From Lingula anatina (taxonomy: Eukaryota; Brachiopoda; Lingulata; Lingulida; Lingulidae): a stretch of DNA of 64,000 nucleotides. The notes under the pieces are model-generated. The model did no database searches. It was not told where the DNA came from and saw nothing but the letters and a program-made list of their open reading frames with translations. Made by a program: the position numbers and the translations under genes. Every line of letters begins with the position of its first letter. Within the stretch, counting starts at the first letter, position 1. The stretch lies in assembly GCF_001039355.2 (NCBI RefSeq), contig NW_019774847.1:425607-489606 (forward strand), written 5' to 3'. Below are positions 51,175-63,829 of this stretch, piece by piece.

Positions 51175-54100
51175 ATGACAACAAGAAGAAGAAAGGCTGG
51201 GGAACCAACAGCTCAGAAAAGGTATTATTTATTTTCTTTGTGATTCCTAACGTGTTTCAGACGTTCATACTATGTTTCCTTTTGCAAACTGCAATAATGT
51301 CATTAACTGTCTTTAGATACCTCAATGTTTGAATTCTTATATCATTTTGTTATCTAGACTACAGGGGTAATCTAAGCCTACATGTATTTCTGTTCGTTCA
51401 CAGAGTTTTTTCTTGTATACATGTAATACATACACAACGCACAATACACAAATCGTGCGAATATACACAAATTATATTCACAAGCATTTCATGAATCGAG
51501 TTACTGGTAAATAATGTCCCTTAAATTCAAATAAGGGATTAGCATACATTTAGATCAAATACACAAAGTTTTGCTCAGCACTTGCATAACTAGACTAGAG
51601 ATACAGGTACAGTACCTGTTCATGCATGTACATGTAGTTTTTGAATTAATATAAAATTTGTCCAGGGCACTGTTGGTAGTATTCTTATAAATATGTATCA
51701 TGTGACCACTGTGCTTACTTTAAGTGTCCACGCGTAGTGAAATAAAGTCAGTGTGTATGCTAGTGACCTTCCAGTGCATTAGTATTCTGAGTAACAACAA
51801 CAATATGACAAACACCTTGCACATTTCCACTTTTTCTTTAGAGAAGCACATGTTCAGGAGGAAGGAGGAGACCGCCCTTATACAAGGGTTCTTCTGCAGG
51901 GTGCACTTGTTATTTGCTCATTACTAGTCATAAGGACTTTTGTTGATTTTGAGGAAAAAGAATATGGTCAGCTTGCCACAATAAATGAGGACATCCCTCA
52001 TAGGTTCATTGAAGTTGGATGCTCATCAGATTATGACAAGGAAAAGGTAATGTTCAAAGGTAAGTGCTGTGATTGAATAACTTGCATTTTGGAAGCAGAC
52101 TTGTTTATTTGTTGGTGCAATGTAGCATATTTGACAACATATAAGTTGTTTCATGTCACTAATCCTATCTATAATCAAGTGTGCCTCTGCAAATTAAAGA
52201 ATAGAAAAAGGTAACCTGACTGAATATGATGTATAGATTAGATTAGATTAGATTAGATTAGATTAGATTAGTGTTGATTTCCAATCCAGGTTCCTACTGG
52301 TCCTCTTTATCGGACTCTTCCTCCAAAACTAACTTTTGACTTCCGATGATGTTAATTTCGGACCTGAATATAATACTTGAATATGATACAATTCAGTTAA
52401 ATTGCAACTAACCAAATTTTATATTATTTGACAATGTTTCATTGTATGCAAAAATAAGGAAATTATTGCAAACAAATTTGTTGCAAAAGAAATACATGCA
52501 CAACATTAACAAATTTTCTTGGTGCCTGTGTTCATGTTCTCTGGCTTCCCAACAGTTTTCAAACAACCTCTTTCCCAACCTCCAAATAACACTGTAAGGC
52601 TTCATTCACATGGAAAGTCTATTTTCTAAATTCTATTTTCTATTCGCGGTATGTCTTGTGATCACGCTCTGTGCCCTGAATATCCCGCGGCGTAATTACT
52701 GGCAACGATTTTGTGCAACAACAAGACAAAGAAGATGAAGAAGCTATACACACGACAGATACGAGTGCAACCATCATGATCCGATGGCAAGCGTATCAGA
52801 ATCTCCTCCGAGCACAGCCGAGAATTAATTACAGCTTTATTTAAGTAACTGGCTCGCGCTGCCAGTAATTACGCCGCGGGATATTCAGGGCACAGACCAT
52901 GATCACAAGACATACCGCGAATAGAAAATAGAATTTAGAAAATAGACTTTCCATGTGAATGAAGCCTTAATTAATTTTTTTTGTACCATTTTTATTTATT
53001 TATTTTTTTTATTTTTTATTAATTTATTTATTATTATTATTATTTTTTTTTTTTTTTTGCTCTGGGTATTTAAGGTCTCTTCCATATGAAAAGAAAATGG
53101 AAATAAAAAGCATGGTGTGTGTTTTGGCATTTTTTAGGTTGTATTCCATCTATATGTGGAAGGGTCATAATGGACCACATAGTGACACGTGAGGAAGCAG
53201 CAAAATTACTAGAGTAGGTACATTTAACATGCCAAAATACGTTTGTCTGGTGATAATGAAAAGCAGCAGTTTTTTCAGCAAAGATTTAACATATTTTCAA
53301 GAGTAATTCAAGTGAGTTAAGTAATAACTGTAACAGGGTTGCAAAAACAAAAAATGTCATCAAAAATATTTCTTATAAGTCATCATATTTCTCAATTTTT
53401 TGTTTTGAACAAATCATTTCAAACAATTTTTGTTGTCCTGTTTGAAAATAATTTTGCATGAATTTTTTTATTTGGTAGTTATCAGTAGAATGCTTTTCTG
53501 AGACTTGTCTATATTGGCAACGAAAATATTTTGGTAGGAAATGTCATATGCACAGTACCTTCATAATCAACCAATTAGTTTAATCATTTTCTTAAGAATA
53601 TCCACCATTCAAATCATTCTGTTAGACTTAGTGTGTTGCACCTGCTTTAATCCCTTGTCTTTATTTGCAGTGTTGCCAAGAAAGGTCTTTCACTAGGAGG
53701 TTCCAATGGTGGAGTAAGTTCCACATAAATTATATTGTGTCTTCACTTGCTGTGGGACATATGCTTTATTAGAAATCATACCTAATCATCTTTTCATGAG
53801 TCACCTGGGTCAGCAGATATCAATAATAACAGAAACAGCTCGAAATCGAAAAACAAAACTTTTGAAAAATTTGAATGTTGCAAAATCTTTGATGCAACAT
53901 TTTTCCAATGGAAACAGTGCTGTATTGATTTTACTTGAAAAAAAACACTGCACATGGCTGAGACACAAAAAATTCTTAGTTCATGCTTAATTTGACTCAA
54001 GTTCTAGTAGTTATCTAGACTACTTGTGGTCATCACATGTTGACAAGTTCAGAGGCATGATTTGCTTTGATGAAGTGTCATAAGCCTAGGCTAGTAAGGT

Positions 54101-56262
54101 TTGGATTTCACTTGCTCAGCTAGAAAAGTACATGGTGTAAGTTGGTACAAGTGTATTTGGAATACTGGTAAAATATTACTGGTACATAACAGGAATACAG
54201 CATTGTTATACTATTGAAATTGCCAGATGTGTTTGTATTGGATCATTGCATGTAGTGCGTCTTACTCAGATGACATCTTTTCTCCTTGAATTTTTTTCTT
54301 TACTTCTTATAACTCAGCAGGTGTGCCTCACTATTTCAAATGAAGTAAATAAAAATGAGAGTGGTAGAAACTTTTAAAGGTGAATGCAAAATTCACCAAG
54401 GGGTGAAAATACTGTGAAGTTGCCCATTGTAAAGTGGTCTATGTTGTGTCTATTTTTTTTTTTTTTCAGGCTTCCATTCTTGATCTTCATTCAGGTGCTC
54501 TTTCAAAAGGAGACAAATTTGTGGATATTTTCAGGTATTTTTGCAATTATCAAAGAGTGGATGCTTTTTTTAAAGTATCTTTAGCTGCTTTGAAGTTGTG
54601 AGTTATAAACAGATATTGTATTTACCATAATACTATAACCCATCAGATATGTTCAGATATAATCAATTTAGTTTAGACTATGTAAAAAGTATAGATAATA
54701 ATACCTGCAACAACCCTGACCTCTGTATGAAAGTAGATTACTAATTAAAAGATATCCATTGTGTTGAATTAAAGCATATTTCACATTTGAGATATTGGCT
54801 GAAATATGTTGTGTAATTTTTCTTAGTTTACAGAAAACTAAAAGCATCAACATATTTACTGAGGATGATTTCAAATTGTATACGTAAGTTTGACCACATT
54901 CATTTCTTTTTTTACAATATGTGAACTTTGTGTTGTGATAGTAGTTATATCTATACAGAAGGTTAATCTTTGAATAAAAATAGAATTTATATATAGCTAA
55001 ATAAATTAAATGTGAAAATTATAGTAATATATGAAATAATGTTTTATTTGTAATAGACAAATCGGAAGTTTTAACTTTTAAAAAAGAGGTTAGTCAACTT
55101 ATTGCCAGAAAGCAAGGTTTTGCAAAAAAAACAAAAAAATAATAATTTGTTTGAAATTTGAGAGCAATTACCATAACACAAATTTATCCTTCCTTTCAGG
55201 CGAGTGAAGGATCGTATCCAACACACTATAACAGCCGAGTTTGGCATCCCTAGAGAAAAACTGTTCCTCACAAATCCAACATTTTTTTCCCAGATGACAA
55301 CAAAACCAGCCCAGACTGTTCATGATGAGTATTGGCATCCACATGTTGATAAGGTACAAATTAAAATTATTGTGTACTACATTCATGGTCTGTTTGTGCA
55401 CTAAACATTACATGCTGAAGAAAAGCAGGCTATTTTCAGTTTTTAATGGGTTGTAATTTATTTCAACACTAAATGTCAATGAGTTCTGCAATGACTGGAC
55501 CACTTGTTCTCTATCAATTCCCAAATGGAAAAAAATGCATTTATTAAGAAATTTATAGTAACTGTGCTGCCAAAGTACAAATACATATTGGTATTCTACT
55601 TATTATGAACCTCCAAGTAAAATTATGTTTTAGAACATTCTCTAATTTAAAGGTTAAATTTGTCATTTCAGGAGACGTATGGATCTTTTCATTACACCTC
55701 TTTGCTCTATCTCTCAGAGTATGGCACAGACTTCAAAGGAGGGAGATTTGTGTTTGTAGACAAGGATATTAACAAGACAGTGGATCCAAAGCGTGGTACG
55801 TTCTTTAAACATGTAAATGTAGCATGAAAAAGGAGTCATATGAATGAATTATATCATAACAGTGATGCCTTAAGTCAGATGCTATGCATTTTTCCACAGA
55901 TAATGATGCACATGCACCTTAAAACCATTTCTGCTGGTCATGGATTCGTGCCTTTTCCTGGTGATGCACATGTGGGGTTAGCTCATTTTGGCTGGTCATG
56001 TGTGACTGTGCATGCATGTCATTATCTGCGTGTATCTGTGAATTATCTGTGAATTAAGAGTTTGCACACTTATAAACAATGTGCAATACACTGACTTTTT
56101 ATAATTACTGAAATTATTATTCCAGGCCGTCTCTCTTTCTTCACTTCTGGTTCTGAAAATCTTCATTATGTGGAAAAATTGACCAGTGGTACAAGATACG
56201 CCATCACTGTCTCTTTCACATGTAATCCACAGCGAGCTATTGATGATCCAACATTGAGGTGA
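51175..56262 (+). CDS. OGFOD3: 2-oxoglutarate and Fe(II)-dependent oxygenase domain protein 3 (OGFOD3-like)
   Basis: Single-pass membrane protein of the prolyl-4-hydroxylase-like dioxygenase family; the substrate of OGFOD3 is not established. Exons: 51175-51221, 51842-52059, 53138-53213, 53671-53713, 54470-54534, 54827-54883, 55200-55353, 55672-55795, 56126-56262. Total 921 nt, 306 aa (human 319), all GT-AG and in frame. A short basic cytosolic N-terminus (MTTRRRKAGEP) precedes one membrane segment at about residues 32-50, suggesting a type II protein with its catalytic domain in the secretory lumen. Conserved blocks are HRFIEVGCSSDYD, TREEAAKLL, GLSLGGSNGGASILDLHSGA and HDEYWHPHVDK. Iron ligands by homology are His 217 and Asp 219 (HVD) and His 275 (ENLHYVE); Arg 285 (GTRYAIT) should bind 2-oxoglutarate. 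The CG-repeat and divergent promoter region are shared with GATM. Part of the gene recurs at 62-64 kb. Confidence 0.95.
52236..52270. repeat. (GATTA)7 tandem repeat
   Basis: Seven GATTA units in OGFOD3 intron 2. The second copy of the region has four units (63482-63503), so the locus is length-polymorphic if the copies are alleles. Confidence 0.95.
52597..52967. mobile_element. Long-TIR MITE in OGFOD3 intron 2 (371 bp)
   Basis: The ends are near-perfect inverted repeats of about 108 bases (52597-52704 and 52860-52967), beginning AGGCTTCATTCACATGGAAA and continuing through AATATCCCGCGGCGTAATTA. TA flanks both ends, consistent with a Tc1/mariner-type TA duplication. The 155-base centre is GC-richer and shows no coding. 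Such an RNA would form a long hairpin in the pre-mRNA. The same element starts at 63830 in the second copy. Confidence 0.8.
52975..53058. repeat. T/A-rich low-complexity tract
   Basis: TTTATT-type low-complexity sequence ending in an 18-base T run, adjoining the long-TIR element in intron 2. Confidence 0.9.
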
Positions 56263-56669
56263 AGTTTGGTTAGGAGTTCAGAGATGAGACATATCTACTT
56301 GTTTACAAAATTGTCTATTTGAGGACAGCTTTAAAGCTCAGTTTTTTCCCCTACAGTTGTACCTAGGTTTTGATTTTTTTTTTTAAATCTTACCACTTTT
56401 ATCTCCAGGGCAATAGCAGTAGTATTGTGCAACAGATATAAAAGCAGCAGGATCTTAAAACATTTTATTTATGGGGATGTTGATGCAAAAAAATTTCTGG
56501 ATGGCTTCACCTGTTTTCTAATAGTGTCTGACTTTATCTAATATATACTGCAAATTTTTCACTTTGAGTAAATGTGCCATGTGTGAGCCATTACATCATT
56601 TGTTAAGAAAGGATGCAGTCTCTGATGCAAGTTAAGTTTATTCACAAAGACAAGGAGAATATTAGAGCC

Positions 56670-56675
56670 AATAAA
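56670..56675 (+). terminator. Candidate OGFOD3 polyadenylation signal AATAAA
   Basis: First AATAAA downstream of the stop codon, about 410 bases after it. Others follow near 56798 and 57439, so the choice is uncertain. Confidence 0.35.
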
Positions 56676-58793
56676 ATTTACATATGTGATCTCTTTACAA
56701 TCTCAATGGTTGTATTGCTCTCTTGTTAACACTGACATATCTGTGCTAAGGTAGGCACTTTCAAAACAAGTAGAGGTACTAGTACTTCTGTTGCATAAAA
56801 TAAAATGTTAACATTTGCATTGTGTGGTGCTGTTAAAAGGACAACTTTTTCACCCCTAAGTGTGCAAGGGTATGAAAGGGTAATGTCACTTTCTGGTCAT
56901 TTTCAGTCATTTTTGTGCATGTTGATCATTAATCATTAACAACAAGGGATGCAGGTATTATCAGCCGGGTTTTGACATCACTGTTGCAAGTGTTGATCTC
57001 CCCATTACCACGGCAGAGAGTGCCAAACACAAGTGACATCTCTGCATTAATAGGTATTAACAGTGGCAGAGATCTATACCCTGCATCTCTCAATTACCCC
57101 TGATGAGATCAAAGTGCACAGAAAATGAAAATTATCCATTTTTTTCTTACTTTTGTGATACGTGTCTATCATTGTGAATCGTGCTAAAAAGATCCATGTT
57201 TTCTTTCTTCATAAAACGTGGAACTCCTTCAGCTTGTGCATAATAGTAGAGTTAGTAGTCACTTTGTGCATAGTATTCACAACCAGATGCTATGCACAGG
57301 TTTCATGAAATGAGAAAGAAGAGTTTCAGGAATTTGTTGGTATGTCTTGATAATGATAGGAAATTCTTAGTGACGTTACTTTTGTATCCCCATTTATATG
57401 CATTTTCGTTGTATTTTCTGTCCCAGGAAGTGTATGAAATAAATTTTGATCATTTTGAATGTCCAGGGTTACCTTTGTCTTTATATTTCTATTTGAAATA
57501 CAGGTGGTACATGTAGTGTGTTATGGCAATGGTTTGCAAATAATTTATATGATTAATTCTAAAGATGTGGTTATTGGTGTTCAAGCCTATAAAAATTGAC
57601 TCTCAAGTCAAAAGAGGATAAGTTAATTATTGCTTAAATTTTTTGTTTGTTACAACAGTTGCATATCTCCATATGGTTTCCACGAAGCAGATTTTCGATT
57701 TGAATGTGCTAGTTGAGACACACACAATCACAAAGCTTGGTCGCAGTCAATTTCATACCAGTGAAGACAGAACCAATTAACTAATATGATAACAGCAAGG
57801 TTTATTATCCACGTTTATTTTCACGTTGTATTCAGGGAGTAGGGCTATTGAAAATGCAAATAACAGACTGATGCCTTACGTCGAAAACTGAACGTGCATT
57901 TTTGTCACACTGTCAATTATAATACGTTTCTATTTTCTTGTCTTTGGCATCTCTTCTAACGTCACCCGGTGTAGTCCAAAGATCTTGAGAAAAACGTGCA
58001 GACGATATATATTGAATTTCCAGAGCTATTCTGTTATGTTTATGAATATTTTCTAGAATGTCCTGGGGCAAAGGTCCAATCGATGCCCATTCTAATGTCT
58101 GAAAACTTAGCAGCTTTTTGCTGCTGAATCTATAGCTAATCGTAAATCTATACTGGCTTCTTATAAGCTGTTAAAGCGTTTCCCCTTTAACCCCTGGGTT
58201 TGTTCAGTAAATACGGTGAAACCTCAATAAACGTGCAATATTTGTACAGCTATAACCGCGGACACATCCTAGCGTAAGCTGAAGAGCGAAAATAAAAACA
58301 AAAGCCAAAGAATTCCGATAGTTCTATTGAAGTTTGCTCTTCGATTGGTATTGTTTGTGCAGTAAGGATAGCTTGTGACTTTCCCGCTAACCATCGCCAC
58401 AGATCGCCCTCCGTGGTTTCACAAGGGCCTTTAAAGCTGTAGACAAACATAACCGAAGTGGCCTGTCACTTTTCAACTGGTGTAGCACAGTAACAGAAGA
58501 ATATTACAACACCGGTAAGTAACTTTGAAAATTGTCAGCAAATTTGCTTGATTTTTCTATTTAGCTTACAGCCAAAATATTGCTTTCACGTATATACAGT
58601 GTGCTTTACCCTATTTTACGCTCTCCGTGTATCTAAAGTTAGTTTCTGAGCCATATAAAGTAGCGGGTTCTTGTTAGCATTAGTGCCATTGACGGTGCAC
58701 CTCATTAAAACGACATCGATCTTCACGGGGACGTTCATTTTATATGTTGTAACAGACTCCTTTTAAAAACGTATTGTCTAGCATTTTGTAGTA
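56676..58793. other. Intergenic, no gene recognised
   Basis: No coding exon can be supported. A GTAAGT donor-like site at about 58515 after an AACACCG context could end a 5' non-coding exon of the plus-strand gene whose coding begins at 60771, but this is a guess. A small hairpin-rich segment lies near 56945-57110. Confidence 0.5.
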
Positions 58794-59040
58794 AACTGAA
58801 TACCTAAAATTATTTACCGTGTTTGCATTCGACCTTGCCATTCATAATACGGCTTTATAGCTTTTAAATTTGACCTGTTTATAAAACTTATTTATAATAA
58901 AAAATTGGGTGTGTTTTTTGGCTAAAACTGAATACCTAAAATTATTTACCATGTTTGCTTTCGACCTTGCCATTCAAAATACGGCTTTATAGCTTTTAAA
59001 TTTGACCTGTTTATAAAACGTATTTACAATAAAAAAATTA
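58794..59040. repeat. 132-bp tandem duplication (two units)
   Basis: The sequence beginning AACTGAATACCTAAAATTAT at 58794 recurs at 58926 with few substitutions (for example ACCGTG/ACCATG, CATAATAC/CAAAATAC). The second unit runs into the homopolymer region. Confidence 0.92.
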
Positions 59041-59043
59041 GGC

Positions 59044-59109
<66 letters not shown>

Positions 59110-59208
59110 TTTTTTTCATTTTTTTTTTTAAATTTTTTATTCCAAGGCCTTTTTTAAAAAAAAAAATTTTTTTTTTTTTTTTTTTATATAAAAAAAAATA
59201 AAAATTTT
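59041..59208. other. Low-quality homopolymer-collapsed sequence
   Basis: Nearly pure T and A runs end at an assembly gap. The only complex words, TCCAAGGCCTTTTTTAAA near 59141, look like a corrupted version of CTGCCAAGGCCTATTTTAAA just beyond the gap at 59444. This is better read as a degraded read end than as genomic structure. Confidence 0.75.
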
Positions 59209-59412
59209 NNNNNNNNNNNNNNNNNNNNNNNNNNNNNNNNNNNNNNNNNNNNNNNNNNNNNNNNNNNNNNNNNNNNNNNNNNNNNNNNNNNNNNNNNNNN
59301 NNNNNNNNNNNNNNNNNNNNNNNNNNNNNNNNNNNNNNNNNNNNNNNNNNNNNNNNNNNNNNNNNNNNNNNNNNNNNNNNNNNNNNNNNNNNNNNNNNNN
59401 NNNNNNNNNNNN
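59209..59412. other. Assembly gap (204 N)
   Basis: N run whose flanks appear to overlap, so it may be a false gap. Confidence 0.99.
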
Positions 59413-60770
59413 ATTTCACGATTTGCTATTCTAAATTTTGTACTGCCAAGGCCTATTTTAAACAAGCACATATTTTGTCATTGCCTTGATGATATCAAAC
59501 AAATTAAAATTTTAAGTCAAAATGTCCTTGAACATAATTTTACAATCAACATTCCTTTCTAATACATCAAAAATCGAATTGGTCGTGGATGAATTTGCTG
59601 GGTCGATCAAATATTCCGTCTGATCAACTTTGGCCAGTAGCAACCAACTTCTGCTCTGGTAAGAACTATTATTCCATCTTAATAAATCTTTTTCTCTCTC
59701 TTTCTCTCTTTTCTCAATGGAAATGAAGTCCTAGTTATTTTTATCGAGAGGCGCGAATAAAACGGGGGTTTGGCGCTGTTCACTATTAACCTTGAAGTAA
59801 AACCCCTGAAATAATTTATGTAACAGCACTTGACCCATAGGTATTACGAGTTACCACTTCGATTTCTTTTTATTTCCCTAAACCAAAATGATAAATAATG
59901 AATGGTGTTCAGATGTTTGACTAGCGCTGGTCAAATAGAAAACGCACGTCGATGTAACCGACCAGCATCTATTAACTGCATGTACTACTATAGTAGGGAA
60001 TTGCAAACAGCGTTTTAATTATGAATTTTGAGTTAGAAGTCATTGAAGGTGTCATTTTTGTGTCAAATCGTATTTGCATTTTTCGGGAAACACACACACA
60101 TATACTGGTTTGTACATTATAACAAAACCGATCAAGTCCTTTCCCACTGCGCGGCTTTCTTTTGAAATATTTCGAGGCAAACGTTAATCCTGTTTGGTTA
60201 GTACGGTAAACAGTATGTGACAAACCAGGAATAGGTGGCATTTCCTTACTAGGGCTTCGGTAACAAAATCGTCAGTTGAGGTACGGTGTTCTGAAAAAAA
60301 CACCTATGATTTTAGATGGAGATACTACAGCACATAAACTTGTACTGGGCGGCTGGACTGTGTACGCATGCCCCGTGTGAGCTGGTGATATGATATTCAA
60401 TACTCGGCTATCTTAAATCAATTCTCCTCACGTCCCGCAGTTTGCCCATGTTGGAGATGATACAAGGTACTGTGGTACATTAGGTGGAATATAACAAACA
60501 CTCGCAGCGGACAGTTATTGAGGAATACTACTGCGCAAACGGCGCTCGCTTATCCTGAGATTATGGAATTTTTTCATCGCTGTTTGTCATTCAACGAACT
60601 TGGATAAAGTGGAAGTAACCATGCATACAGTACAGGGATAGCTGCTGTCTTAAAGTTGAAAACGCGCACTATGGCTCCCTTCGCTTGTTCCTCTGATGGC
60701 AAGGTATACACTACGTGCGATTGTTACCGAGATTTTGGCTAGTTTGCACCCGTAGCGACATAGTACCAAA
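59413..60770 (+). promoter_or_regulatory. Upstream region of the coiled-coil gene
   Basis: Less AT-rich, CpG-containing sequence, especially from 60340, rises toward the start codon at 60771, consistent with a promoter and 5' UTR. No coding frame or repeat is recognised. Confidence 0.35.
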
Positions 60771-61052
60771 ATGTCACAAATGTCGCCTTCTCTGTTAGAA
60801 GAACTACAGAAGGGGAACGAAGCCCCGGGACTGTTTCAGAGTAAACGGTCCAATTTGAACATGCTTGTCAACTCTCAGGTATTGGCGCACCTACAAAGTC
60901 TTCACGAGCAAGCCAAGGAGGAGAATGAAGAAGTGTGTGAAGAAGGGACGACAGAAGAGGTTTTGGCTGACCGGGAGCAACTAATGGAAAGGATCAATAA
61001 CTATAATCGACGCGTCGCCCTTGAAGCTTTTAAAATTCGTCTTGTAGAGGAG
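60771..61052 (+). CDS. First coding exon of an unrecognised coiled-coil protein (partial)
   Basis: The frame runs 94 codons from ATG (AAA before it, favourable A at -3) to GTAGAGGAG followed by the donor GTATGT. The peptide begins MSQMSPSLLEELQKGNEAPG and is charged, rich in Glu, Leu and Arg, with heptad-like helical stretches (HLQSLHEQAKEENEEV; REQLMERINNYNRR). Codon use is less AT-biased than the random frames nearby. I do not recognise the family. No further exon could be identified before the join at 62119, after which the scaffold returns to OGFOD3 sequence, so the rest of the gene is missing from this window. A second ATG lies three codons in. Confidence 0.7.
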
Positions 61053-62118
61053 GTATGTCTCATTGTTACAGCTATGTTGTCCTTTAAATTTTAAACTATT
61101 CATTCTCTTATTATTTTGAATATTTAAATTCAATGTGACATTAAAAGCCTCTTTTTAAAAAATTCAAATTTCATGTTGGATACTTGCAAGTCAGAGAACA
61201 TAAAACACTCGAAAAATGGTTGTAAAGTTTTTTCCTTATACAAGTTATATTCAACACCGAATAAGGGCGTCTAACAAATGTATGTTGCGTGTAAAGGAGT
61301 AACTCTTTTATTTGTTATTCTATCGACAGTGTTTGAATGCCAGCATTCATAATGGGGTGCAATTCTATCGAAATGATCAAATTACTAACAGAGCACTTGA
61401 AATTATAATGAGAGGTAGCTCTTGTGTTCAAATTCATGTCGAGCATCAGGTCCTGTCGAGTGACACCGAAGCCAGCATAATCTGTGTTATCAATTCATTT
61501 AGCCTCCCTCTTACTTTTGCACTTGAAATCTGGTATTGCATCTTTTTTCTTTTCAAATTCAGCCAGAGCGCATACAGACTTTTGAGTTCACTGTCGTTCT
61601 TCTCTTTACATTTTCCATTTCTTTTCCTTCTTGAACTTTTTAACGGGACCCAAAGGGGTAGGAAAGGTTGATAGACAAGAACAAATGATATAATCATTTT
61701 GTCTTTAATTCAATAAGTTCATCTTAATACGCAGCAATACTTGTATTGATACTCCTGTTCGAGACTGTTTATTTAAATTAAGTGAAATGCAAGGGTCGGC
61801 TGAAATATAGGGAACAGAAACTTGTATTTCATGGGTTAAAAATCAGTTAGCAGCTCAAGGGCTCGAGGTTCGACGAGTACTGGAATACTATCGATGGAGC
61901 AGGAATAATTCGCTCTGTATTATTTCACTCAAAAATGCCATGAACAGCCCCTTTAATGATGGCAAAAATATATCACTGCTTTAGTTACAGCGATCCTAGG
62001 CCGTTGGTAACGAATCAAACAGACCCACCTCTTTTTCAACGACAATGTTAATAACACATTGAGCTCGGTATATACTGGTAATGTATATATATGTTATTTC
62101 TGTCTCGAAAACCGGTAG
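61053..62118. other. Probable intron of the coiled-coil gene; nothing else recognised
   Basis: Follows the donor at 61053. An open frame at 61312-61671 follows an ACAG that could be an acceptor, but its translation does not continue the coiled-coil character and contains hydrophobic low-complexity stretches, so I do not call an exon. Confidence 0.5.
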
Positions 62119-62119
62119 N
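62119..62119. other. Single-N contig join
   Basis: One N marks the switch from the coiled-coil locus to a second copy of the OGFOD3 5' region, a probable misjoin. Confidence 0.9.
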
Positions 62120-62429
62120 GTTTGGGTGCACTGTGTGTAAAAGACACAAGATGTCAGGACGCACCTACTCAAAATAAATACTCTTGGCTCCCCCTCCCCC
62201 GTTCAATGTATACCTCGCTTTCGCTTTCGCCTTTCAAAACTCTTCTTAATATGGAGGTCAAGAATCTTACTTCCGCCGAAAACGTGTTTATTTTCAGAGC
62301 AAAGTAAAACGTTTTATTTCATCCTGGTAATTCGATATAGCAGCATAAGCGCTGTTTAAAATAAATGTCATTTTAGAAGTTATGGGCTCTTGAACTTGAG
62401 ATGCTTTGTGACGATAACGATTTAGCAAA

Positions 62430-63306
62430 ATGACAACAAGAAGAAGAAAGGCTGGGGAACCAACAGCTCAGAAAAGGTATTATTTATTTTCTTTGTGATT
62501 CCTAACGTGTTTCAGACGTTCATGCTATGTTTCCTTTTGCAAACTGCAATAATGTCATTAACTGTCTTAAGATACCTCAATGTTTGAATTCTTATATCAT
62601 TTTGTTATCTAGACTACAGGGGTAATCTAAGCCTACATGTATTTCTGTTCGTTCACAAATTTTTTTCTTGTATACATGTAATACATACACAACGCACAAT
62701 ACACAAATTATATTCACAAGCATTTCATGAATCGAGTTACTGGTAAATAATGTCCCTTAAATTCAAATAAGGGATTAGCATACATTTAGATCAAATACAC
62801 AAAGTTTTGCTCAGCACTTGCATAACTAGACTAGAGATACAGGTACTAGTACAGTACGTACCTGTTCATGCATGTACATGTAGTTTTTGAATTAATATAA
62901 AATTTGTCCAGGGCACTGTTGGTAGTATTCTTATAAATATGTATCATGTGACCACTGTGCTTACTTTAAGTGTCCACGCGTAGTGAAATAAAGTCAGTGT
63001 GTATGCTAGTGACCTTCCAGTGCATTAGTATTCTGAGTAACAACAACAATATGACAAACACCTTGCACATTTCCACTTTTTTCTTTAGAGAAGCACATGT
63101 TCAGGAGGAAGAAGGAGACCGCCCTTATACAAGGGTTCTTCTGCAGGGTGCACTTGTTATTTGCTCATTACTAGTCATAAGGACTTTTGTTGATTTTGAG
63201 GAAAAAGAATATGGTCAGCTTGCCACAATAAATGAGGACATCCCTCATAGGTTCATTGAAGTTGGATGCTCATCAGATTATGACAAGGAAAAGGTAATGT
63301 TCAAAG
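62430..63306 (+). pseudogene. OGFOD3: Exons 1-2 of OGFOD3, second copy (allelic or duplicated, continues beyond window)
   Basis: Exon 1 at 62430-62476 and exon 2 at 63089-63306 have the same lengths (47 and 218 nt), phases and splice sites as the first copy. The reading frame is intact. The only amino-acid difference I see is Gly24 (GGA) in the first copy versus Glu (GAA) here, just before the membrane segment. Nothing shows it is inactive. I mark it pseudogene only because the window ends in intron 2 and it is likely an assembly duplicate. Confidence 0.8.
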
Positions 63307-63829
63307 GTAAGTGCTGTGATTGAATAACTTGCATTTTGGAAGCAGACTTGTTTATTTGTTGGTGCAATGTAGCATATTTGACAACATATAAGTTGTTTCA
63401 TGTCACTAATCCTATCTATAATCAAGTGTGCCTCTGCAAATTAAAGAATAGAAAAAGGTAACCTGACTGAATATGATGTATAGATTAGATTAGATTAGAT
63501 TAGCGTTGATTTCCAATCCAGGTTCCTACTGGATCCTCTTTATCGGACTCTTCCTCCAAAACTAACTTTTGGCTTCCGATGATGTTAATTTCGGACCTGA
63601 ATATAATACTTGAATATGATACAATTCAGTTAAATTGCAACTAACCAAATTTTATATTATTTGACAATGTTTCATTGTATGCAAAAATAAGGAAATTATT
63701 GCAAACAAATTTGTTGCAAAAGAAATACATGCACAACATTAACAAATTTTCTTGGTGCCTGTGTTCATGTTCTCTGGCTTCCCAACAGTTTTCAAACAAC
63801 CTCTTTCCCAACCTCCAAATAACACTGTA

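Noticed and set aside
56945-57110. Segment with GATGCAGG...CCTGCATC ends and an internal GCAGAGA/TCTCTGC hairpin
   Set aside because: Inverted matches are short and imperfect and no target duplication is visible, so it is not called a transposon.
59024-59471. Lys/Phe-rich minus-strand frames
   Set aside because: Poly-A/T artefact plus gap.
61312-61671. Possible second exon of the coiled-coil gene
   Set aside because: Acceptor-like ACAG precedes it, but the translation is hydrophobic low complexity with no donor at a sensible place.
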